From Flammeovirga sp. OC4 (lineage in GTDB: Bacteria > Bacteroidota > Bacteroidia > Cytophagales > Flammeovirgaceae), in contig NZ_JTAM01000050.1 of NCBI RefSeq assembly GCF_000812565.1, positions 1-64,000 of the forward strand: 64,000 nt of DNA, in the 5' to 3' direction. The notes below the pieces were generated by a model. The model searched no databases. It worked only from the letters and a program-made list of their open reading frames with translations, and was not told the origin of the DNA. This document shows, piece after piece, positions 17,635-25,945 of this stretch (position 1 is its first letter; each line of letters starts with the position of its first letter). The position numbers and the translations under genes are program-made.

Positions 17635-18642
17635 TTATCTGTCTACTTTAGAAAAGTCAGCCGAAGAAATCATTTGCATTACTTCTTCTTTTTTAACGGC
17701 ATTAAAGTCACCATCAATGCCATGTTTAAAGGCTGAAGCTGCTGTAGCAAAATCTATACACTGTTGGAAGTCTCCTTCAAAAGCATGTAGACCGTAAATT
17801 ACGCCAGCCATAAAAGCATCTCCCCCTCCTACTCTATCTACAATATGACTTAATTCGTACTTTTTCGTTCTATACACTTTCTCTCCATCAAACAAAGCCC
17901 CTGCCCATGTATGATGATTGGCAGATTTGACTCCTCTTGATGAGAACACTACTACTTCACAATTGGGGTATTTTTCCATCATTGCTTTACCTGAAAGGGC
18001 AAAATCCAAATCCGTGACCTCTTCATTTAAAACATCAACATCAGGGTGAATACCCGACATCACATGGCATTTCTCCATCAAGTCAGGCATCACCTCTTCA
18101 TGACTTTTACCCCATTGCCAAAGCTTTGCTCTATAGTTATAATCCATAGAAACCTTTAAGCCCTTTGCTTCTGCCACTTCTAAAGCCTTGGCTGTAATCA
18201 ATGCAGCACTTTCAGAAACGGCTGGAGTAATACCACTCCAGTGAAACCAAGTAGCTCCTTCGAAAATAGCATCCCAGTCAAAAGTATCTACTTCGGCTTG
18301 TGTAAAAACACTGTCGGCTCTATCGTAAATCACTTTACCTCCTCTTTGCATAGAAGGGGCCTCGACAAAATAAAGACCTAAACGGCCTTCTGCACGAAGA
18401 ACGTTGGCTGTATCAATACCAAACTTTCGCATGTGCATTAATGCATCATCAGCAATATCGTGTTGAGGTAAAACCGACACCATACTAACGTTCATGCCGT
18501 AATTCCCCAATGAAGAAGCTACGTTTAGTTCAGCTCCACCGTAATACGTTTCATACTCGGTAGTCTGACCAAATCTTTTATGTCTAATAGGCGAAAGTCG
18601 CATTAAGATTTCACCTAAAGTTATGATTTTATGTTTTTTCAT
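17635..18642 (-). CDS. kdgK: 2-keto-3-deoxygluconate kinase (PfkB family)
   Basis: Start chosen at the ATG giving MKKHKIITLGEILMRLSP; an upstream ATG adds nine residues with no homology. The 335-residue sugar kinase shows the PfkB features YGGAELNVASSLG near the N-terminus, DYNYRAKLW in the middle, and the C-terminal GGGDAFMAGVIYG with the catalytic Asp. This type phosphorylates 2-keto-3-deoxy-D-gluconate to KDPG. It follows the tagaturonate reductase and altronate dehydratase genes in the same direction, which supports the substrate. It is the fifth-to-last enzymatic step of the proposed L-galactose route, just before aldol cleavage. Confidence 0.88.
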   Translation of the reverse strand: MKKHKIITLGEILMRLSPIRHKRFGQTTEYETYYGGAELNVASSLGNYGMNVSMVSVLPQHDIADDALMHMRKFGIDTANVLRAEGRLGLYFVEAPSMQRGGKVIYDRADSVFTQAEVDTFDWDAIFEGATWFHWSGITPAVSESAALITAKALEVAEAKGLKVSMDYNYRAKLWQWGKSHEEVMPDLMEKCHVMSGIHPDVDVLNEEVTDLDFALSGKAMMEKYPNCEVVVFSSRGVKSANHHTWAGALFDGEKVYRTKKYELSHIVDRVGGGDAFMAGVIYGLHAFEGDFQQCIDFATAASAFKHGIDGDFNAVKKEEVMQMISSADFSKVDR

Positions 18643-18673
18643 AATTCTAAAATGTAAAGTAGTACACACATGA

Positions 18674-18711
18674 GGGATGAGCTAAGCGACAATTAACTCT
18701 TATCTCATCCC
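18674..18711 (-). repeat. Intercistronic hairpin between kdgK and uxaB
   Basis: GGGATGAG (18674-18681) pairs perfectly with CTCATCCC (18704-18711) around a 22-nt loop. There is no T run, so it is more likely an mRNA processing or stabilising hairpin than a full terminator. Confidence 0.55.
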
Positions 18712-18735
18712 TACATATCACACCACTATTCACTT

Positions 18736-20172
18736 TTAAACGTATAGTTCGCTTTCCAATAAAGTCGTCACTCCTTCATTCAAAATAGCTTGAAGATAAT
18801 GTGCAACGCCTTCATGTAATTGAGGAATGTCGTTTAGATCTTGATCCCAAAGTGTTTTGTAAGCCAATACTTGTTGTACCACTTCTTCTAATGAGATTTC
18901 TTTTGCTCCGTATTTTGCCCACACATTGCTCAACAATTCCAATACGTCAGCATTATCTACTGGTTGGAAATCATCGCTTGGTGCATAAAGCTTAATCAAT
19001 GCAGCAAATGACATTAATAAATGCTTAGGTACTCTTCCCTTTTCATTATAAAAGCTAAGAATTGATGGTAAAACTCTTGTCTTGAATTTAGGGAAAGAGT
19101 TTAATGAAATACTCTTTAAGTAATGCTTGATGAATGGGTTTCTGAAACGATCCAATACATCATCCTTGAACTCTACCAATCCATCTGCTGGAGGAAGAGA
19201 AGGAATAATTTCTTCTGTAAGACAAGTATTAATGAATCTAGAAACTGTTTCGTTTTCTAAGTTTTCTCTTACCGTTTCAATTCCGGCTAATAAACCAACT
19301 GGTACCATTAAAGTATGTGCACCATTTAAGATTCTTACCTTACGCTCTCTATATGGGGCTTGGTTGTCTGTAACAACAATATTTAAACCTGCTTTTTCGA
19401 AAGGTAAAACTTCTTTGATTTTCTGATCACCTTCCAATACAAATAAATGGAACTGCTCCCCTTCAACCACTAATTGATCTTCAAAACCAAGGTCTTTCTG
19501 AATTTCTTCAATTCTATCTTTAGGATAACCTGGTACAATTCTATCTACTAATGTATTGTAGAATGTACATGCTTCTTTTACCCATGTCACAAAATCATCA
19601 CCTAAGTTCCAGTCCTTCGCATACTGAAGGATAATTTCTTGTAATTTGACACCGTTTTTATCGATCAATTCACAAGGTAGGATGATTAAACCTTTGTCTT
19701 CAGCTCCCTTGAAATGAGTAAATCTACGGTATAAAAATGCTGTTAATTTACCAGGAAAACTCTCTTGAAGGTTCTCTAATTGATCTCCCTCTTTATAAAC
19801 AATACCTGCTTCTGTAGTATTTGAGAAGACAAACTGTAATGTTTCAACTTCAGCTAATTTTAAGTAAGCATCAAAGTCCTCATAAGGATTAATCACTTCT
19901 TGAATACAATCCACCAACATTTGTTTGTTGATCAATTCACCCTTCTCAATACCATTTAATAATAAATGATATAAACCGTCTTGTGAAGCTAACAACTCAC
20001 CTAAACCCTGAGGAATAGGTTGTACTACGGCTACACCTGCATCGAAATCAGATTGTACGTTCATCTCGTGAATCATCCAATCAATAAATGCTCTTAAAAA
20101 GTTACCTTCACCGAATTGTACCACTTTAATAGGGCGAGGATTTACTATTGCTGTTGTTCTATTTAGTTTCAT
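18736..20172 (-). CDS. uxaB: Tagaturonate reductase (altronate oxidoreductase)
   Basis: The 478-residue protein has the size and landmarks of UxaB, a member of the mannitol dehydrogenase family: VQFGEGNFLRAFIDWMIHEM at the N-terminus, YKTRL-like KFKTRVLPSIL, and RILNGAHTLMVPVGLLAG. The enzyme reduces D-tagaturonate to D-altronate with NADH. In the classical galacturonate pathway tagaturonate comes from uronate isomerase (UxaC), which is absent here. The LgoD-like dehydrogenase gene at 24909 offers the alternative source L-galactonate. The gene is cotranscribed leftward with uxaA and kdgK. Confidence 0.92.
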   Translation of the reverse strand: MKLNRTTAIVNPRPIKVVQFGEGNFLRAFIDWMIHEMNVQSDFDAGVAVVQPIPQGLGELLASQDGLYHLLLNGIEKGELINKQMLVDCIQEVINPYEDFDAYLKLAEVETLQFVFSNTTEAGIVYKEGDQLENLQESFPGKLTAFLYRRFTHFKGAEDKGLIILPCELIDKNGVKLQEIILQYAKDWNLGDDFVTWVKEACTFYNTLVDRIVPGYPKDRIEEIQKDLGFEDQLVVEGEQFHLFVLEGDQKIKEVLPFEKAGLNIVVTDNQAPYRERKVRILNGAHTLMVPVGLLAGIETVRENLENETVSRFINTCLTEEIIPSLPPADGLVEFKDDVLDRFRNPFIKHYLKSISLNSFPKFKTRVLPSILSFYNEKGRVPKHLLMSFAALIKLYAPSDDFQPVDNADVLELLSNVWAKYGAKEISLEEVVQQVLAYKTLWDQDLNDIPQLHEGVAHYLQAILNEGVTTLLESELYV

Positions 20173-20351
20173 GGCTATTGCTCTTTTTTTTAATCAATTC
20201 GAACTGTAAACTTTAAATGAAGTTTTACTCGACTGATGATTAGTGTTATCGTATAAATGCTATTGAAAAAGTATCAGAGAAGCGCCCCAACTTATAAAAA
20301 TCTGGTGCAATGATAAATTCCTTGTTTCGAAATTGGTTTGATTTCAAAGTC

Positions 20352-20401
20352 GGGTAACTTCTCCAATACCCAATCACAAGTGCACAACGACATAACACTT
20401 G
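20352..20401 (-). repeat. Two intercistronic hairpins between uxaB and uxaA
   Basis: GGGTA/TACCC (20352-20371) and CAAGTG/CACTTG (20377-20401) form two adjacent small stem-loops in the 256-base space between uxaA and uxaB. There is no T run. A role in differential mRNA processing is possible. Confidence 0.4.
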
Positions 20402-20428
20402 CGATATGGGGGTATCACAGTTGATATT

Positions 20429-22078
20429 TTATAATGAGATTCCTCTCTTCCATGGAATAAAGTCATCGTGACGCATTCTCATAGAATTGGTTTCAAGTTG
20501 ACCACTTGCTACCTCTAAAAGGTAGTCTAACATTTTTGCTGCTTTCGTGGCAATTGTATCTTCTCCTGTAATCACTGATCCTGTATCAAAATCAATGATA
20601 TCTTTCATACGCTCCGCTAAAATCGAGTTAGATGACACTTTGATTACTGGAGTAATCGGATTACCTGTTGGTGTTCCTAATCCAGTACTAAATGTAATCA
20701 AAGTTGCTCCTGATCCTGCTAATGCAGTTGTTGACTCTACATCATTACCTGGTGTGCAAAGCAAGTTCAATCCTTTCTTTGTCACTTGTTCTGTATAATC
20801 CAATACTTCAACGATTGGAGAGGATCCTCCTTTTTTAGCCGCCCCAGCTGATTTCATGGCATCAGTAATCAAACCATCTTTGATATTACCTGGAGAAGGG
20901 TTGGCATCAAAACCTGATCCTACAGCCTCTGCTCTGTGTTTATAGATGGCCATAAGGTCTACAAAACGTTGAGCATCTTTTTCTTCTACACAACGATCGG
21001 TTAGACTTTGCTCCACACCGTTTAATTCAGGAAATTCTGCCAAAATTGGTATTGCACCTAGTGCTACTAACATGTCTGAAACATACCCAATTACAGGATT
21101 GGCGGAAATGCCTGAGAAACCATCTGAACCACCGCATTCTAAACCTAAACGAAGTGCTGAAATTGGTGCTTCTTGACGTTCTACTTTGTTGGCCTCTACC
21201 AACCCTGCCATCGTGTATTTGACAATATTAGAAATGAAGTCTGTTTCGGATGAACTCTTTTGTTGCTCAACGTAATACACCGGTTTATCGAATTTGGGAT
21301 TCACCTTTTTAATGGCATCCTGTAAAATTTCTACCTGTGCATTTTGGCAACCTAAACTTAAGAATGTGGCTCCTGCAACGTTAGGGTTGTTGAGGTAACC
21401 TGCCAACAGCTGGCAAAGCGTATCAGAATCTTGGCGAATACCACCACAACCGCCATCATGTAATAAGAACTTAATCCCATCTACATTTTTGAAAGCACGG
21501 TTTTTCTTTTGCTCTGCTAATGGAATCACGATGTCTTCATCAATCAATCCATTGCTGTCTGCTCCGTTTTCTATTTTTTGTAATAAACCATCGATATCCA
21601 GATCGTAATTTCTACCTTTTGAATACCCTAGTTTTTCTTCTAAAATCTCTTTGGCTGCTAAAACATTTCTATTTTCACAGAATACTAATGGCACCACTAA
21701 CCACATGTTTTGTGTACCTATTTGTCCATCTGTTCTGTGATAACCCATAAAGGTTCTATTTTCAAAAGCAGAAACATCTGGCTTTACCCAATCTGTTTTA
21801 CGCTCTCTTACTACCACATCACTAGCAGCATGTTTTACATTTTCAGTAGTCATTGCTTCACCTTTTTTAATCGGCTGAGTTGCTTTACCTACTAAAACAC
21901 CATACATATATACTTCATCACCTTTAGCAAAATCCTTTAACGCAAATTTGTGCTTGCTTTTCACTGGACCTACCGTTGTAAGGTGTTGACCTTCAAAATT
22001 TATTTCTTCAGATGCTTCTAAATCTTTCAATGCCACCATTACGTTGTCCGTAGGGTGAACCATTAATACTTTATTCAT
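20429..22078 (-). CDS. uxaA: Altronate dehydratase, full-length
   Basis: The 549-residue enzyme includes both parts of the family: an N-terminal SAF domain (about 1-95, with HPTDNVMVALKDL and GVLVGKATQPIKKGE) and the catalytic C-terminal part with LLHDGGCGGIRQDS, SLGCQNAQVE, RLGLECGGSDGFSGISANP and LCTPGNDVESTTALAGSGA. Cysteines in these motifs bind the iron cofactor. The reaction turns D-altronate into 2-keto-3-deoxy-D-gluconate, connecting UxaB to KdgK. The gene lies between uxaB and the KDPG aldolase gene in a leftward operon, and the spacer before it carries a striking palindrome cluster. Confidence 0.93.
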   Translation of the reverse strand: MNKVLMVHPTDNVMVALKDLEASEEINFEGQHLTTVGPVKSKHKFALKDFAKGDEVYMYGVLVGKATQPIKKGEAMTTENVKHAASDVVVRERKTDWVKPDVSAFENRTFMGYHRTDGQIGTQNMWLVVPLVFCENRNVLAAKEILEEKLGYSKGRNYDLDIDGLLQKIENGADSNGLIDEDIVIPLAEQKKNRAFKNVDGIKFLLHDGGCGGIRQDSDTLCQLLAGYLNNPNVAGATFLSLGCQNAQVEILQDAIKKVNPKFDKPVYYVEQQKSSSETDFISNIVKYTMAGLVEANKVERQEAPISALRLGLECGGSDGFSGISANPVIGYVSDMLVALGAIPILAEFPELNGVEQSLTDRCVEEKDAQRFVDLMAIYKHRAEAVGSGFDANPSPGNIKDGLITDAMKSAGAAKKGGSSPIVEVLDYTEQVTKKGLNLLCTPGNDVESTTALAGSGATLITFSTGLGTPTGNPITPVIKVSSNSILAERMKDIIDFDTGSVITGEDTIATKAAKMLDYLLEVASGQLETNSMRMRHDDFIPWKRGISL

Positions 22079-22130
22079 CGTCTTTTAAACTTAATAATTT
22101 TTTTAACTAGAGGAATAAACTCATGTTTCT

Positions 22131-22264
22131 TGCACCATAGTTAAAACTATGGGCAGGTGTTAAAACAACCTATCAAGACTAAAGTCTTGAAAGTTGAAAA
22201 CGGAGGCAACACTTTAGTGTTGGTGGAGTCAGTATCACTTGCCCATGACTTCAGTCATGGTGCA
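22131..22264. repeat. REPIN-like nested palindrome element
   Basis: Two 29-nt arms (22131-22159 and 22236-22264) are inverted copies of each other, both shaped TGCACCAT...ATGGGCA(G/A)GTG, and each arm is itself a palindrome. Where their sequences differ, the small palindromes stay paired (CCATAGTT/AACTATGG against CCATGACT/AGTCATGG). Two further 16-bp palindromes lie between them: CAAGACTAAAGTCTTG (22174-22189) and CAACACTTTAGTGTTG (22207-22222). This is the architecture of REP doublets spread by RAYT transposases. No transposase gene is in the window. Confidence 0.7.
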
Positions 22265-22308
22265 CGGCATACTTTTTATTTAAAAGTGTCTCTCAGTTAT
22301 GATAATTC

Positions 22309-22334
22309 TTGGCAGAGTCTTAAGACTCTGCCAA
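22309..22334. repeat. Perfect 26-bp palindrome next to the eda stop codon
   Basis: The core GGCAGAGTCTTAAGACTC continues to a perfect 26-bp dyad ten bases beyond the aldolase stop codon. No T run follows on the minus strand. It may be a hairpin that limits read-through or protects the upstream mRNA end. Confidence 0.6.
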
Positions 22335-22343
22335 ATTTTAGTT

Positions 22344-23027
22344 TTATACTGCTACTGTTCTTTCTTTGTAGTCTGCTACAAACTCCATTAGTGTTTGTAA
22401 ACGTTCATAGGTTGCTTCGTAATCGTAACCCGCATCAGCTTTCACCAATAGCTTGTCACCAATACCTACACAACTTACTCCTACATCCAGCCAGCTTTTA
22501 ATGTCTTCGATGGTCGGTGAAACACCACCCGTTGGCATCACATCCGTCCAAGGCATTGGGGCTTTTACTCCTTTTATAAACCCTTTAGCATCAAATGAAT
22601 TCGCTGGGAAAATTTTCACCACCTCAGCTCCACATTCATGGGCGTTAGAAACTTCTGAAACTGTGGTACAACCTGGGAACCAAGCGATTTTTCTTCGGTT
22701 ACAAATTTTACCAATTTCAGGGTTGAATAAAGGTGAAACGATAAAGTCCGCTCCGTTTTGAATGAAGATAGCTGCTGTAAATTCGTCTACGATAGATCCA
22801 ATTCCTACAGCCATATCAGGAAACTCTGCTCTTACTACTTTGATCAATTCAATGAAGATTTGATCTGCTTGTTCCCCTCTATTTGTAAATTCAAAAACTC
22901 TGATCCCAGCTTTATAAGCCGTGCTAATTACTTCTAATGTAGTAGTTAGATCACTGTTGTAAAATACTGGAACAATAACTGTGGATTTCATCTTAGAAAC
23001 CACCTCAATTCTTGAGAACTTTGCCAT
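22344..23027 (-). CDS. eda: KDPG aldolase (bifunctional KDPG/KHG aldolase type)
   Basis: A 227-residue class I aldolase of the KDPG/KHG family. The Glu in FEFTNRG, the Schiff-base lysine in AEVVKIFPA, and MPTGGVSP for phosphate binding are all visible. It cleaves 2-keto-3-deoxy-6-phosphogluconate to pyruvate and glyceraldehyde-3-phosphate, the final step of the proposed route. The gene begins two bases after the mutarotase gene, showing cotranscription. Family members can accept stereoisomers of KDPG, so use in a parallel anhydrogalactose pathway is possible. Confidence 0.92.
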   Translation of the reverse strand: MAKFSRIEVVSKMKSTVIVPVFYNSDLTTTLEVISTAYKAGIRVFEFTNRGEQADQIFIELIKVVRAEFPDMAVGIGSIVDEFTAAIFIQNGADFIVSPLFNPEIGKICNRRKIAWFPGCTTVSEVSNAHECGAEVVKIFPANSFDAKGFIKGVKAPMPWTDVMPTGGVSPTIEDIKSWLDVGVSCVGIGDKLLVKADAGYDYEATYERLQTLMEFVADYKERTVAV

Positions 23028-23029
23028 GA

Positions 23030-23452
23030 TTATGCCTCTTGTGTTTGTTGAAGTTTAGAAATTTCTTTCACTTGCCCTGCCAATGCATCGTAGTCTTCTT
23101 CCTGTTCGATCTCATAGATACGTTCCATTAATTCCCACTTACTATCTGCATCTGCATCCGCATCGGCTACTTGAAAACGGGATACAAAAGTTTCCCATTC
23201 CGATTGTCTTGGTTTCGTAGCCAATTCCTTCATTCTTGCCTCATGGTCAAAATCTGCCACCGTATCCATAATCATGAATAACTGATTTTTGTGGAGATAA
23301 ATTTCCATATCAAGAATACCTACTTCTTTCATGCCTTCAGTGATTTCTTTCCATGCTTGTCCTTTAGCATGTACTTTTTTATAATCTTCAATCAAGGAAG
23401 GATCGTTCGCTAATGAAAGCGTTTTACAATATCTTTTGAACTGCATCTTCAA
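23030..23452 (-). CDS. DUF718/L-rhamnose-type sugar mutarotase
   Basis: A 140-residue cytoplasmic protein of the L-rhamnose/L-fucose mutarotase (DUF718) family, with YKKVHAKGQAWKEITEGMKEVGILDMEIY carrying the conserved His, Trp and Tyr region and MEIYLHKNQLFMIMDT following. Such enzymes speed the exchange between alpha and beta anomers of a deoxy or L-sugar after uptake. Placed 3 bases from the FucP-like permease gene and 2 bases from eda, it most likely acts on L-galactose here. A DADADADS run comes from a four-unit, imperfect six-base repeat at 23145-23168. Confidence 0.85.
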   Translation of the reverse strand: MKMQFKRYCKTLSLANDPSLIEDYKKVHAKGQAWKEITEGMKEVGILDMEIYLHKNQLFMIMDTVADFDHEARMKELATKPRQSEWETFVSRFQVADADADADSKWELMERIYEIEQEEDYDALAGQVKEISKLQQTQEA

Positions 23453-23455
23453 TGC

Positions 23456-24814
23456 TTATTTCGTCGTTAAAAATCTTCTGTAGCCAAACACTGCAATGAC
23501 ACAGAAACAAATTAATGGTAAACCGAATGAAACGTTTACGGCTGGTAATCCCATGATCTCTCCGCTGTCGATAATAGCTCCTTGTAATGGTGGCATCAAT
23601 GCTCCACCTACAATGGCCATTACTAAACCAGCAGCTCCAAACTCTGCATCTTTATCCAAGCCTTCTAAAGCAATACCGTAAATGGTAGGGAACATTAATG
23701 ACATGAAAATAGAAGTTCCAATCAAGGCGTATAAACCAATATCTCCTCCTACAAAAATGGTCACTGTCATCATTCCAATTCCTCCCAATGCGAACACTGC
23801 CAATAACATTGATGCTTTCACAAAACGCATTAAGATGGTTGCTATAAATCGGCCAGATAAGAAAAGTACCATGGCGATAATATTAAAAGACTGTGCTTCT
23901 GCTTTAGTATATCCAATGTTTTCTGCATACTGGATAATGAAAGTCCAACACATGATCTGTGCTCCTACATAAAAAATCTGAGCTACAACACCTTCTCTAT
24001 AAGTCACATTGAAAAGCAAGCGCTCTAATGTTTCTGCTAAACTGAAGTTTTTATCCTTCTCATTCGTTACCGGAATTTTAGTTACTGCAATCACTACTGC
24101 TACTGCAATCACCACTAGACCAAGCATTACGTAAGGATCTCGGATGACCATTAAATCATGTGCTCTAATGATCGCTTTCTCCGTTTCAGGCAAGGTTGAA
24201 TAAACCAAGCTTCCATCCACTGCTTTCTCTGCTGAGTTAAGTTTTGACAGGATAAACTGCTGTGCAACAAACATACCCGTCAAAGACCCGATAGGGTTGA
24301 ATGACTGTGCTAAGTTTAATCTTCGTGTTGAAGTCTCCTTTGAACCTAATGAAAGGATCAAAGGGTTGGCTGTGGTTTCTAAAAATGCCAATCCAAAAGT
24401 CAGGATATAATATGAGGCTAAGAAGAAACCAAACATTTGGAATTGTGCTGCTGGATAGAACAATAGTGCTCCAATAGCATACAATGCCATACCAAATAAA
24501 ATCACTTTCTTGTAAGAATACTTTTTGATAAGAATTGCTGCCGGCAATGCCATCGTAAAGTAACCGCCATAAAAGGCAAACTGTACAAATGATGCTTTAA
24601 AATTGGAAATTTCCATGACCGTTTTAAAGGCTGACACCATTGGATTGGTGATATCATTTGCAAATCCCCATAGTGCGAATAAACTCGTAATCAACACAAA
24701 AGGGATAAAATATTTTTTCTCAATAACTTTCTGATTGTCAGATGAAGGAACAGGGTGCTCTCCTTGTTCATCTTTCTTCTTTAAATCGATATCATCAACT
24801 GTAATATTGCTCAT
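23456..24814 (-). CDS. FucP-like sugar:proton symporter (MFS)
   Basis: The 452-residue membrane protein has about twelve hydrophobic segments and matches the FHS branch of the major facilitator superfamily that contains L-fucose permease FucP: FALWGFANDITNPMVSAFK in the first helix (with the key Asp and Asn), FLETTANPLILSLG, LNLAQSFNPIGSLTG, and MSLMFPTIYGIALEGL. It should carry a sugar with protons into the cell. L-galactose differs from L-fucose only by a 6-hydroxyl, so transport of L-galactose fits the surrounding pathway. The specificity is inferred. The N-terminus is a 30-residue charged extension. Confidence 0.88.
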   Translation of the reverse strand: MSNITVDDIDLKKKDEQGEHPVPSSDNQKVIEKKYFIPFVLITSLFALWGFANDITNPMVSAFKTVMEISNFKASFVQFAFYGGYFTMALPAAILIKKYSYKKVILFGMALYAIGALLFYPAAQFQMFGFFLASYYILTFGLAFLETTANPLILSLGSKETSTRRLNLAQSFNPIGSLTGMFVAQQFILSKLNSAEKAVDGSLVYSTLPETEKAIIRAHDLMVIRDPYVMLGLVVIAVAVVIAVTKIPVTNEKDKNFSLAETLERLLFNVTYREGVVAQIFYVGAQIMCWTFIIQYAENIGYTKAEAQSFNIIAMVLFLSGRFIATILMRFVKASMLLAVFALGGIGMMTVTIFVGGDIGLYALIGTSIFMSLMFPTIYGIALEGLDKDAEFGAAGLVMAIVGGALMPPLQGAIIDSGEIMGLPAVNVSFGLPLICFCVIAVFGYRRFLTTK

Positions 24815-24874
24815 TGTTAGTAAATTATGTGTACGTCGTATTTTTAGTTAGGGAAATGTTGAGGAGTTTCGTAG

Positions 24875-24900
24875 AAGGGTAGACACACAGGCCTACCCCT
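24875..24900 (-). repeat. Intercistronic hairpin upstream of the permease gene
   Basis: GGGTAG (24877-24882) pairs with CTACCC (24893-24898), extended by flanking A and T bases, in the 94-base spacer between the dehydrogenase and permease genes. It could partly separate expression of the two operon halves. Confidence 0.4.
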
Positions 24901-24908
24901 ACTTACAC

Positions 24909-25940
24909 CTATGAAAGTGTTAACATTGCTTTGATCACTCCTGTTTCTGGCTTTAACCAGCTATCAAAATGACCCGCTATTTCTGTGAATAACACCTTAT
25001 GTGTAATCCAAGGATTTGTATCGATTTGATTGTTTTCGATCATTTCTATGATTTGATCGAAATCAGATGGCAATGAGTTTCTACTTGCCATGATTGTTAA
25101 TTCCTTTTTGTGGAAATAAGGATCGTGGAAAGAGAAGTCGCCTGGGAATAAACCTACAAATACTATACGACCTGCAGCCGCTGTAAATTGTAATGTATTG
25201 GCCATTGAATGCTTATTACCTGTAGCATCAATTACTACTGTTGGAAGATTACCATCAAACTGAGCACGAATTCTTTTTTCTGTCTCAGCAACCTCTTGAT
25301 GTACTTCTACAGTACCATCTACTTTGATATGCTTGTCGCAGAAGTCTAAACGGCTTTGGTTGATGTCCATCATAACTGTTTTTGCTCCTGCTGCCATCGC
25401 AAACTGACAAGCTCCCATTCCGATAGGGCCTGCACCAATTACAACTACTGTATCATCCGCATTTACTCTTGCTCTATTTACAGCGTGACATCCAATACTC
25501 AATGTCTCCACTAAAGCTAGTTGATCGTAACTTAGTTTTTTAGAAACGTGAAGGTATTGTGCTGGAATTTTGAAATACTCTCTCATTCCACCGTCTTCAT
25601 GTACACCAAATACTGAAATATTTTCACCGCAGTTTGTAAAACCTCTTTCTACAGCGTGATCTTGCGTTTTATTAAAATAAGGTTCTACAGAACACTTATC
25701 ACCCACTTCCACATTTGTAACATCATCGGCGATTTTGATGACTTCCACTCCTAACTCATGTCCTAAAATTCTAGGATAAGTAAAGAATGGCTGCTTACCA
25801 GTGTAAGCGTGTAAGTCAGTACCGCAAATACCAATTCTATGTACTTTTACTAAAGCTTCTCCTGCGTTTAAAGTTTCTTGTGGACGTTCCATCTCACTTA
25901 CTTCAAACTCACCAGGTTTATTTAAAATTATCGTTTTCAT
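24909..25940 (-). CDS. L-galactonate 5-dehydrogenase candidate (LgoD/YjjN-like zinc MDR)
   Basis: The 343-residue medium-chain dehydrogenase closely resembles E. coli LgoD (YjjN), which oxidises L-galactonate to D-tagaturonate with NAD. Shared stretches are GICGTDLHAYTGKQPFFTYP, RILGHEL, VIGAGPIGMGACQ, VIDATGNKHSM, VFVGLFPGDFSFHDP and FHKKELTIMASRN. The catalytic zinc ligands Cys (ICGTD), His-Glu (GHE) and Glu are present. The structural zinc lobe, four cysteines in LgoD, is degenerate here (NKTQDHAVERGFTNC keeps only one). It starts five bases after the aldo/keto reductase gene. Function rests on similarity plus context. Confidence 0.82.
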   Translation of the reverse strand: MKTIILNKPGEFEVSEMERPQETLNAGEALVKVHRIGICGTDLHAYTGKQPFFTYPRILGHELGVEVIKIADDVTNVEVGDKCSVEPYFNKTQDHAVERGFTNCGENISVFGVHEDGGMREYFKIPAQYLHVSKKLSYDQLALVETLSIGCHAVNRARVNADDTVVVIGAGPIGMGACQFAMAAGAKTVMMDINQSRLDFCDKHIKVDGTVEVHQEVAETEKRIRAQFDGNLPTVVIDATGNKHSMANTLQFTAAAGRIVFVGLFPGDFSFHDPYFHKKELTIMASRNSLPSDFDQIIEMIENNQIDTNPWITHKVLFTEIAGHFDSWLKPETGVIKAMLTLS

Positions 25941-25945
25941 TTTTC

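Noticed and set aside
22157-22501. Open frame of 114 codons on the plus strand across the palindrome cluster
   Set aside because: It is built from palindromic repeats and the antisense of the KDPG aldolase gene. Its amino acid content is not protein-like.
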